Source: Marasmius tenuissimus
Taxonomy: Eukaryota; Basidiomycota; Agaricomycetes; Agaricales; Marasmiaceae
Assembly (NCBI GenBank): GCA_029532415.1
Contig: JAQOTA010000053.1
Coordinates: 2,356,001-2,420,000, forward strand
Reading direction: 5' to 3'
Length of the DNA stretch: 64,000 bases
Position numbers and translations under genes: made by a program. The notes beneath the pieces are model-generated. The model made no database searches. It was not told where the DNA came from and saw nothing but the letters and a program-made list of their open reading frames with translations. This document shows, one piece after another, positions 47,484 to 57,319 of the stretch (position 1 is the stretch's first letter; every line of letters begins with the position of its first letter).

Positions 47484-47712
47484 ATCCGGATCGGGATAGT
47501 CTACTTTCAGATTTGATAACCGGTGATAAGATCATGGAGATTCGCACGTGGGACGTGGGGTTATATTTTCTGAAACACGTGCTGATTTAAATTAGCTTGG
47601 CCTGTGCGCAGTGTGCTTTTCACCGAAACCGTAACGTCCAGCAAGAGTTGGAGCCGGGCAAGGCTCGTGCGGGTGCATCACTCTCTTTAACCTCAACCAC
47701 CATCATCAAATC

Positions 47713-49737
47713 ATGAGTTCTATCTCTACTAATACTATTCGTCGTCGTCCTCCGTCTCATCGTCGCAGACTCTCGACCCCCGCTCGTCCTCGGCGACGTC
47801 CTCGACTGTCCTTCTGCCAGCCTCTACCTCCATCATTAGAAGCATTAGATCTCTCATCAGCATCACCCACCCACACATTGGCATCGCTCCGTTTCCTCGT
47901 TCTTTCATACCTTGCAGAGGTTGAGGCCCGACTATCGGACATAAAAGGAGACCCCGATTCGGCAGTCAAGCACAATGAGCTGACCGCAATCGAAGACGTT
48001 CGAGTATGGTCTCGGACTACTATGGAAATGCTGAACTCCATACGAGCCGACGTTTGCTCACACCTTCCGGACTTCGCCCTCCCCGAGATCACTGTAGAGA
48101 ACCTCCGGTCACATCTACCAGACCTTCCGAGTGTCACCTCCCGACTCCCAGATTTTGACTTTGATTTCAACGACTTCGATCTTCGAAACAAATTTGACGA
48201 TGTCAAGACCCGTATTCACGACTTTGATTTCCATGCCCCAATGGAGTTTGTTCCAACACTCTCAGCTCGTCTCCAAACTCTCCAATCCCACCTCTCAACA
48301 TTTGAGATGCCACAGTTTGGACAAGCGAGCGGCGGCACGCTCCATTCCCTGAATGTCATGCTTTCGGACTTAGTGGACAGCCTTCTTTCGTCAGAGCTAG
48401 TGACCGACATATTAAGCTCTGCACCGGACTCAGGACTCCATTTGACGGACGGCTTGAAGGAGAGTCTCAGGGAGGGCGAGGAGCTGGTTGAGCGAGCTGC
48501 ATTGGAGGTGGCCCACGCTGTCAAACGCTCGCTTGCGGGGGTGAGGTTGATCACCTACGCCGACCTCCCCACTGAGTGGAAAAACAACCCTTTCGTCACT
48601 CAAGGATATAGGTATGCCATGCCTGTGAGCATGAAATAGACCCCCGCTGACGTCCTTGGCCCAGATTTATACCCATAGAACGATGGCCTCTTATTATTAT
48701 GTCGCTATTTGCCCTTCATAATGAGACACGTCGGTATATTCTCGATCTCAATGTTTCTGTCAACTCAATAAACTCTCCGAACAGTGAACATCCACACACA
48801 CCTCGTACCCTTCTTCCTCTACCTGTTCAACTCTATACCTTTACCTAATCCCTTCAACATCCCGTCCATCCCATTCGTATTCAATCCTATCTCCTTGGCG
48901 GAGACGGACCTCCCAGAAATAATGTTCATGTCCTTCGCCTTGTTGTGCCTCTTCACCAGCGCAATATGGCATACAATGTCAGGGTGTGCACATCTAGGCA
49001 GCATGGAGCTATGCGCTCGTGTAGACTATGTTGGAATTGGATGGTAGGTTTTTCATCTGTGTTTTCGCAACGTTTCTCATTCAACAACTCTCAAGGTTGA
49101 TATCGGCGTCGGTGGGCACGGTGGTCCACTATGCCTTCCGTGACTGCCACCCAAATCTCCATGCAGGGTTTCTTTCGCTGTGCTTCGCGACAGGGCTTGC
49201 TGGAAACATATTTCCGTTCATGAACTGGTTCAATCAATACCAGTACAGGGTGAGTGCGAGGGGGTTATCGACTTGTTTGGAAGATGCACTGACTCTCGCG
49301 CAGGGATACCGAGTGCTGTTTTTCCTCTCACTCGCCTTTTCGTCGCTTGCACCCCTCGCCGCCATTGCTCTAACCCACTCGTTCTGGGAGATGATCTATT
49401 ACATGGGTGAGTAGTTTTGGTGACCCTGATTCTCCACGATTCCTGGGCCTTACTACTGTGCTAGCCCCTGTCACGCCGTCGCTCCTGTCCTATATAATCG
49501 GGCTATTGTTCTATATTACCCATGTGCCTGAGAGGTGGATGTCGGAAAAGTGGAGGCGACGGATGGACCGATTTGGTGGAGGTATGTGTATCGTTTCTTC
49601 TCTGGCAACCATGCCGACACATGTTTACCGGGTGGATAGGTTCACACTGCATCTGGCATTGTTTTATTGTACTTGCCGTCAGTCAACACAAGGCTGCCAT
49701 CGCTTCCTTGAGAGAAGGCTTAGCTTGCTACGCTTGA
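47713..49737 (+). CDS. PAQR-family membrane protein with long N-terminal extension (Izh3-like)
   Basis: Seven-helix membrane protein of the progestin/adipoQ receptor family, linked in yeast (IZH genes) to zinc and sterol homeostasis and possibly ceramidase activity. Residues 1-300 are a soluble extension: an Arg/Pro-rich start (RRRPPSHRRRLSTPARPRRR), then helical and Asp/Phe-rich stretches (LPDFDFDFNDFDL). The PAQR domain starts YADLPTEWKNNPFVTQGYRF and continues ALHNETxNIHTHLVPFF. Metal-site motifs SAIWHTMSGC and, at the end, HCIWHCFIVLAVSQHKAA are present. Six or so exons; the stop at 49735-49737 follows EGLACYA. Extensions of this type are usual for the Izh3 group. Confidence 0.9.
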
Positions 49738-50637
49738 GTTTGGCACTCATAGTCATTTTGCGCATTAGCGCACACTTATTGCATTTTGATATCGGCACAG
49801 TAACGTACGGACGCAAGAATTGCTTAGAGCACAAGAATCAGATGGATAGTGTCGGTTGAGGGTACGTTGTTAGATCATACACTCCTCTATAATGATCATT
49901 ACATTCGTTTTCGCCAATCCATATGGCCGGGTTATGTGTCCGTTCGAAACCTCAATATTCGACATTCAATCGAAAGTTCAATCGTCGATCCACCTGGGCT
50001 CCTTACCAGCCTTACCACTGACAGGAACCGGCTCAGAGATGAGGATGAGGGACACGACTAGTCGATCTCTGCCTGCAAGGGGGGAGGCATGAATCCGAGA
50101 CCATGCATGATCATGCACGTCCATGCCAGTCTGAGACTTGTAATCTATCCCTGAAAGAAAGGTCCAGGTACGGAAGAAGCGATCGACTTGCGCCAAGTAT
50201 AGCCGCAGGGGCGAACTCTCGTTCCGACATTAGAGTTTCTGGCATACAGTGGGTGGGCCAACTACGACCAACATCCCAGTACCGGATAAACCCTGACGAT
50301 TACCGCGTCTCCAAAATGACTAGCTACTCGCGAGTTGCGAGGTCTCTTTCCTTTCTTGAGGTTCAAAACAGCCTGATTAAACAGCCTGATTCGCATCTCC
50401 GTCGGACGATCGATTGAGGGGGGAGGGGTGCCTTCCCGCAGCCCTCGGCCTCTCAAGTCTAGCATTGTCGATCGGATTTCAAACCACGTGAGCATATAAA
50501 GTCAGACGTTCTGCGAGCTGGTGATACTATCCCTACTTGTGTCTGTACTTCTCCAAGTAAGTCGCTTGCCCTAAGTTCTTTCCGTGCTCGTCCTGATTGG
50601 ATCAAGCCCGCAGCCAGTCTCAGAGGAGATAACCTCG
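49738..50637. other. Intergenic, 5' region of the first peptide precursor
   Basis: No gene seen in 49738-50450. 50104-50117 is a perfect 14-bp palindrome, TGCATGATCATGCA. 50470-50637 is the promoter and 5' UTR of the peptide precursor: GTCGATCGGATTTCA, TATAAA at 50495-50500, and a 5' UTR intron (CAAGTAAGTCGC to TCTCAG). The same arrangement is found upstream of the second precursor at 56524-56683. Confidence 0.55.
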
Positions 50638-50859
50638 ATGCGAACCACCACATTCTTTTCCATCCTTTTCGCTGTTGCAGTCGTCAATGCAGCAGCGATT
50701 CATCGACCTGTACAGCGGAAAGCAGAAGCAGAGGCAGACCCATTCACGGCCTCCTGGAAACGCAAAACAGAGCAAGCCCAACCCGCACACTGGGAGCGTG
50801 AAGCCAAAGCCGGCGGCAGTGTAGCATACTGGAGACGCGAGACGGAGCCTTTGGCTTGA
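50638..50859 (+). CDS. Small secreted precursor with Trp-basic repeats (Kex2-type peptide precursor), copy 1
   Basis: Single coding exon, 73 residues. MRTTTFFSILFAVAVVNAAA is a signal peptide. The rest is a repeat: QRKAEAEADPFTASW, KRKTEQAQPAHW, EREAKAGGSVAYW, RRETEPLA. Each unit ends in Trp and is followed by x-Arg, of which KR and RR are classical Kex2 sites and ER is not. Glu/Ala-rich starts (KAEAEA, EAKA) resemble the STE13-type spacers of yeast alpha-factor. Most likely a precursor of short secreted peptides of about 8-13 residues. No Cys. No known family. TATA box at 50495 and a probable 5' UTR intron support transcription. Paralogue at 56684. Confidence 0.7.
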   Translation: MRTTTFFSILFAVAVVNAAAIHRPVQRKAEAEADPFTASWKRKTEQAQPAHWEREAKAGGSVAYWRRETEPLA

Positions 50860-53216
50860 ATAGTCCACTGTGAGTCCCCGAGTCCTTTCTTCCTCAGGAG
50901 ATCTGCTCACCTCTTCGCCGTCATTCATACTTTTTTCAGGTTCAACTTGGTGCAATCTGGAATTTGTTCGTTCTTTCGACGCTCTCAATAAAAATTGTTT
51001 CGGTTGTCTAATCAAAGTTGTAACTACGAGCGACGGTGAACCGTGGTATCTTCGAAAGGCTACTCATGGGTAGCCCAACGTTCATTCTGGCATATCGCTG
51101 GAGAGGCTAGGGTGAGATGAAGATGAGGGTATAAAGAGAAGCATAGAAACGTTGACGTTACGGGAATGAATCATGTTGATCCCACTCGCAAGCTTGTTCC
51201 GTGGGAAAACTAATGTCAGTCACGTGTAACATGTATTCGTCTCAGACTGGACTTGGGAGAGCGTGTCTTCTTTTTCTTCCTGACACGACTGCACATTTTC
51301 CAACCCTCTTCATCCTGCCCGAAATCTTTACACAGCGGCCTTCATCTACACTGTACGACTACCAGCCTGAAATTGCTGGCAAGATAACTATAAAGCATTG
51401 AGGTAACCAATTCTGTCAATTGTCCTCCATTACAGAACGAGCCGTAGTTCTGGATAGTAATACATCTACGCGACAGCGTTGGTGTAGCTCGCGCTGGCAA
51501 GCGAGCCCATTTAACTCCAGTCGCGAGCCATGGAGATACCCCGACTGTCTGAAGCTTTTTGTGTCTAAGGTGCGCACTCACAATCGGGTCAAATAGAGCC
51601 ATGTATGACTGATAGGCAATAGGAACGTATAACGAACTGGTTTGGAACTACAGTTCGCGTCGTTAGTGCGACGGGGGCGTTCAACCAACAGACGGTGTCG
51701 CTTTCACTACGGTCTGCCTTTGGTAATGAAAGACCAATGATAATGACGTTGCCTGAGCGTTCAACCCAATATCCAGATTGTCAATCGCAAGGTAGCGTGT
51801 TCCCCTGACAGATTTCAGTAAGAAAGAGGTAACTGAGGATGAAGATAAGCAGGCCTCCACACTAGCTGGATTAGAGCGATGGATGATGAAATTCGGGAAG
51901 TTATCAGGTCGGCGGAGCTTGTCACTACTCAATTTAGTCTTCCATGAAGTCTTTCAAGTTATACACGCGAACTGGGTGGCTCTATCCATGGTATGAGCGC
52001 AGTTGGTGCTTCATTGTTTGAAAGTTCCCCGCAATACCTGCGATCTCCTTCAATCACCCCCCATACTTCCCATGCTAACTTCTGGGAATCTGTCATGTTC
52101 ATTCCCGCTTCTCAGGTACCCGTGGAGCCCGAGAGTGTCCAGGGAACATGGAGTGGAAGTCACGGCGAGGAGTGGAAGCTGAAAGTTTGTGGCTAGGACC
52201 TGAGCCGCATACCGATTTACCAAGACGATCACCTTCGATCTCGGTGCGTCGCGAGTCTATTGCTTGCCCAACGAATAAATCGTTTTTACAAAGCCCTGCT
52301 AGAATGATAAAGTCGAAATCTGAACAAATTGACTTGGTATGCGCTGGGTGTGTCAATTGTTGTAGTGAGTGGAACTCAGGCTCTACATATATGGACATGG
52401 CACGCATTCGATCTCCACAGCTCGTTAACCATAGCCCACTTTCCAGAAGGATCCGAGCAAGCGAGCTCCCGGGACAGAGCTACGAATGCTAGTCCCAGTT
52501 TAGCGTCCGGGGCTTTACACCCCCGTCACCCCATGGGCACAAGAGGAATGGAACTTCTGAAGAATGTTGGAGTAGCAGGCGAAACGGCGTTCCGACCCAC
52601 CGTAATTCTACCCTTGATTCTACCCTTCATCTTAAATGAATGACGCAATCACCTATTTCCAAAGGTAGAGAAGAGGGGAACCCTTGAATATGGACCTTTG
52701 ATGCATATTCTGTCCCTCGAATGACTTTCGACCACATGTCCACCTTTGGTACCAGGCTACTCATTCGTTCAGCTCACAGATCGCCAGTGGAATGAACTGG
52801 GCGAGCCGACCAGCTGCTATGAGCAGAAGAATCGAGCGCATGAGCGACCCTACTTCGCGTCCGGCTATACCCACTTCTTGAATGAAGGCATGTTACCGGG
52901 GTTCTCGAGAGTAGAGCAAACTCCATTCATCAAACCCATATCTCCGGAGTCAAATCGATGCAAATATGCTAAGGGAACCTACACAATTTGGATTTTGTGC
53001 GAACGCTAGTCCTGCCTCTGGCTTACGCAAGACTTCGCGTTTCTATAAAGCAGAGCACCCAACTTGAAGTTGGACTCAGCCCATCGGTCTTCACCGGTAG
53101 TTTTTATCCTCTCACCGCTTAACGAACAAGAAACAGGAAACAAGCATCTTCAAGCCGTGTGAGTTGTTCTTCATCGTGTCACGGTCGCGCTCCATGCTGA
53201 TATATGTCTAAGCATT
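50860..53216. other. 2.4 kb without a recognisable gene
   Basis: Short open frames only. 52746-53009 is the longest near the decarboxylase (starts MVPGYSFVQLTDRQWNELG) but has no motif. A possible 3' UTR intron of the peptide gene (GTGAGTCCCC to TTTTTTCAG) covers about 50875-50939. CTATAAAG at 53043 precedes the decarboxylase start by about 170 bases and is a likely TATA box. Confidence 0.45.
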
Positions 53217-54789
53217 ATGGCCTCGTCATTGAAACACTATCGCAAAATTCATCCCGGATACGAGCGTGGTGGCAAGCCTCGACCCTTGGTGCAATATGCT
53301 GGGTACCTTCCAGAGCACCGTGAGGTTTACCACGCGTTCTTCGATGAATTGGCTCAGGTAGCTGCCAAGTCTGAAGCTGAAGACACACCCTACTTGCCTG
53401 CCGTGGAGAGGTTTAAGCAGTCTATCGAGGGCGACAAGCTCTTGTACGATCTATTCCAGAAGATATTTCTCGAGGTTGATCCCCAGTACCTCTACCAAAA
53501 CCAAGTATGATTCACTTTCACCGTCGCCGTCTTCAACACTCATCGATATCTCTCAGGTCAAGAATTGGGAAGACTTGCTCCGTAAACTCAATGTCATCGT
53601 GTCCGGCCCTCCGAAGTACTACGTCGCTAAGGACGACCAGGGTAACGAGATTGCTGGTGAACCTGTCGGTGTTCCCATCTATCTCATGCTCGACATCCTC
53701 ATCAACACGTCGTCTGCCTACGACCTGTTCCGAAACCATAACTTCAACATCGCCTTGTCCGGCTTGCTGGACACCTGGGGCGAATACCTTACGACTTCGG
53801 ATTCTAGCAAGACCCTCAATACAACCGCTGAAGGTTGGTTCAACACAGAGTCCGTCGCGAAACTCGAGGGGAAGGGCCGCGGCGTATTCACCGAGACCTA
53901 CACCACTTTTGATGACAATCCAGACAACGGCTATGGGTACAAGTCCTGGGACGACTTCTTCGTGAGGCGTTTAAAGGAGCCCGTGTCGAAGACTCGTCCG
54001 ATTAATGACCTCGAGGCCGCGTCAATCGACCCGACTCTCATCGTTCATCACGCATGCGAATCCACTGTCGTTCGTATTAGCGAGAACGTTCAACTTCACG
54101 ATCGTTTTTGGCTCAAGGCCCAATCGTACTCTTTGTACGAAATGCTCAATCACGATCCCTCGGCCAAGGAGTTCATCGGCGGATCGATTTACCAATCGTT
54201 CCTTGGCCCCCAGGACTACCACCGTTGGCATAGCCCTGTAGACGGCACCATCGAGAAGGCCGAGGTTGTGTATGGGACTTACTATGCTGCTCTACCAGAC
54301 GAAGGTGCTCCCCCCGACGACTCCGATCTTCACTCCGGTGTCCCCTTCGGCGCCTACCTTCGATCTCAGCCTTGGTTGACTGTCGTTGCCACTCGCGCCT
54401 TGATTTGGATTCGAGCGAAGAACCCAAAGATCGGGCTGTTGTGTTTCATTGGGATTGGGATGGTGGAGGTCTCGACATGTGACATAGGTGCTGCACAGGC
54501 CTTGAAAGGCAAGGAGGTTAAGACTGGACAGGAGATTGGATCGTTCCACTTCGGTGGCTCGGGTCATTGTCTTGTTTTCCGTAAGGATGCCCAGATCAAA
54601 TTCGATTTCCCAGAAGCCCAACCGGGGGCGGGGCCAACCGATTCCTTGCCAAAGATTCCTGGTCTTCCTCCCATCGAGAAACAGGGATTGAAGGAAGACG
54701 GAGAAGGAGACGAGCAGCCTGATCCATACGAATACATTTATGGCACGCATCTCTGGGTCAACTCAATCATCGGTTACTCAACTGCGTAG
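53217..54789 (+). CDS. Phosphatidylserine decarboxylase-family enzyme, PsiD-like
   Basis: Pyruvoyl-dependent decarboxylase of the PSD superfamily. The extended N-terminal half and lack of membrane segments place it with soluble fungal PSD-like amino-acid decarboxylases, to which the L-tryptophan decarboxylase PsiD belongs. Exons 53217-53504 and 53557-54789 give 506 residues. Order of blocks: LVQYAGYLPEHREVYHAFFD (N-terminal helical region), PPKYYVAK and PVYLMLDILINT-like segment, GYKSWDDFFVRRLKEPVSKT, HHACESTVVRISENVQLHDR, FLGPQDYHRWHSPVDGTIEK (catalytic His/Asp), GMVEVSTCDIG, and SFHFGGSGHCLVFRK, where the Ser of GGS is the expected self-cleavage/pyruvoyl residue. One intron only. Substrate (tryptophan, another amino acid or a phospholipid) cannot be told. 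No other psilocybin-pathway gene is nearby. Confidence 0.88.
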
Positions 54790-56683
54790 TAATCTGGTTT
54801 GGTCGTGGCACGAAGTGTCTTCCATCCAGATCCCTCGATTTGTGCTTCGTTCACTGACTTCGTCGTCGCATGATATCCCTATTCAAAACTCGAAAGCGCG
54901 TTGTATAGTAGTTCCAATTTCTTTTCTCGTGTCGCTTCTCGAATATGAATTGCAAAACCAATATCGAACCTCGAAATTTGTACAATACTTACTTGACTGC
55001 CGTGTACCGTGTACTTTCCCCGAATCAAAATTGTCGTCGTCTGCCATTGTTCCTCCGATTCAGGCTGGCCACCCAGTGCCCACAAATTTATTGAGAAAAC
55101 CCAACTCTTCTGGCTCTATATACTACCCGAGGTTTGTAGCGAAGCACCGTAAGATAAAATCGTAAGTGAGACAGCGATTGGACTTGAGCCCAGCAGCAAC
55201 CACGGTGTGGGGGCCCTACCCCTTCGGTGCGGTAGCTTTTGAGCGACTGTCTTCAAAACTCTCGCTACATATTCATGGATATATTATCCATATGCTTGAT
55301 GAGCTGTTTGAACCGATCGGTGCATTAGTTCAGAGCTCTTCTCGCCTCCTAAAGTCATCGTTTTGCTGGACGCGTCCTCTTGAAGTTGTCCCACCTGGGG
55401 TTGATCCAAGCCGTGTTTCGCGTCCTTTCGCGACGCGTCGTGTCACGTGTACGTCATGCGCACAACTTCCCGGCCCGCCTCCACGATTGCAACTCTTCGC
55501 CGCTCATCCAATGGGCCTAACGTTAACACCCCAGCAAGTTCAAGTGCCAAACACCTCCAACTCGAACTCAACAGAACGTCAACCACTCATATACTCGGTA
55601 TCTCTCATTCACTGATTGGTTCCGTCTTCGAAAGAGCGTTCGAAACGAGGTCATTACACTCAGAGACTCAATCAGGTTTTTCACTGTCTGCCACAACCGA
55701 AGCTGTTCTTCCGCTTTGATACGACAGGCTCTTCTAGTAAACAGACGACATGACACCCAAATCCGAGTCAGCAAAGCGCCTCTACTGTTTTCCGAAACGC
55801 GTTGGACTCTCTCGTTGTGCGCCCGTCCACAAATCGACGTCGACCATCTACTCGTGCAACCAGCTGAAATAGTAGAATCACGGAGGATTCGTGGCTCCGG
55901 AAGCTCATCAGTCCCTTTCCTTATAGTCAGTCAACAACTATACCGTACATCGGCTCAACTCATGGTCTGAAGTTGGGGACTGCAGTCAAGTGAACACGAA
56001 GGGGTGCGAAGTTCACCATGGACTTCAATTAGGTCTTGCTTCGACTCCGAAGTCGCTCCCATATCAATACCAGTTTTTTGTCTTCAACCTCAACACCGCA
56101 GATAAGTAGTAACCTGGGAACTTGGCAAACTAAGACCCACCAAGCTCGACCGATCGCCAAAATTTTTGGGCCAATTTTCAACCCTAAGACTCCCGTGGCA
56201 AGAATGGGCTGAAATTCAGCCCTGTGTTTTCGATAAGCTTATCTACGTACAGGGAGATCGTGGCGCAAAAATTATGGGATGGTGCGTAAAATTGATGACT
56301 CCTTGCCCCTCAGGACCGCTAAGATGGTTTATTCCTCAGAGGCCTCAGACCTCATCACATCGATGCCTGATCATGAATCGATCTCAGTAAGAGAGGGGCT
56401 CTCGGCGTCTTGCTACCTGTTCCGAGTCGGGAGCCTTTCCCGCCCTGCCGACTCGGGGCAGGAACTCCAGTTCCAATGGAAGGACTTGGAGGGACAGGGA
56501 GAAAGGGAGCCCGGAGATCGAGTGTCGATCAGATTTCAGAACGTATAAAACCCATCCAGAGCTGCAGTTCGTTGCCACATCTCCCCTTGTCTTCCATTCT
56601 CAGTGAGTCGCTTTCCCCCCTTAGACCGCCTATCATTGAGCTGACAGAATCTAGTAGCGCAGTCTTTCTTTCATCAAACAACT
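54790..56683. other. Intergenic, 5' region of the second peptide precursor
   Basis: No gene seen in 54790-56400. 56421-56454 holds an inverted repeat, CCGAGTCGG and CCGACTCGG, with a 16-nt loop. 56524-56683 is the promoter and 5' UTR of precursor copy 2: GTCGATCAGATTTCA, TATAAAA at 56544-56550 and a 5' UTR intron starting GTGAGTCGCTTTCC, all parallel to 50470-50637. Confidence 0.55.
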
Positions 56684-56824
56684 ATGCGACTTTTCACGTT
56701 CTTTTCCGTCCTCTTTGCTGCCGCAGCCGTCAATGCATTGGTCATTGACTTACCTCCTCGAGATGCCCGCGTAATGCCGTCCTGGAAGCGCAAAGCGCAA
56801 CCCGTTGAAGGTGTTCGCCTCTAG
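56684..56824 (+). CDS. Small secreted precursor, copy 2
   Basis: 46 residues in one exon. MRLFTFFSVLFAAAAVNAL is a signal peptide closely matching copy 1 (MRTTTFFSILFAVAVVNAA). The mature part IDLPPRDARVMPSWKRKAQP keeps one Trp-Lys-Arg-Lys unit like copy 1 (TASWKRKTEQ) and ends VEGVRL. Promoter, TATA box and 5' UTR intron are homologous to copy 1, so both derive from a duplication, with repeat loss here or gain in copy 1. The expected product is a short peptide released after KR. Too short for usual gene finders. Confidence 0.6.
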   Translation: MRLFTFFSVLFAAAAVNALVIDLPPRDARVMPSWKRKAQPVEGVRL

Positions 56825-57319
56825 GCGGCAGCGCTCGCTCGTTAGATGTGATGTACGTTCTTTTATACTTATCTTTCGTTGTTCCAACAACCACCACTCA
56901 CGTCTTTCTTCAGTGCCCAAAGCGAATTTCAGTTATCGTAACTCGTTCACAAACAGGAGTCGTGTGTTGGTCTCGGACTCTTTTTTCGTATGGGATAGAG
57001 ACGGCAAGTGTCCCAACGGCTGGGCGCTGGGAAGACAAGTGGTTTGCTGCGGTTACGTGGTCTGCATAATGTACTCATTTTTCTTGATCTCTCGGATGCT
57101 ATGGCGACATGTCTCACCTCCTACCACATAATTTGAATTTGGATCATCGTCTTCGTTAGTGCCCTTGCCAACGTGGATTACTGAGAGATACTGAGGGCAC
57201 GGGCGACAGTGACACCAAAGATGAAGAGTACAACAAACTCTAAAATTCAACCGACGATCAATCTAATTTACAGATTCCACTCTAATTCACATTCATATGC
57301 TACAGTTATCACAAATTCA
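56825..57319. other. Convergent intergenic region
   Basis: 3' flank of precursor copy 2 and 3' flank of the tail-anchored protein gene. No gene seen. Confidence 0.5.

Noticed and set aside
52746..53009. An 87-residue open frame upstream of the decarboxylase
   Set aside because: No signal peptide, motif or promoter, and composition is not clearly protein-like.
53217..56824. A psilocybin gene cluster around the PsiD-like gene
   Set aside because: No PsiK, PsiM, PsiH or PsiT homologue is seen nearby. The P450 and methyltransferase genes in the window are distant and of other families.
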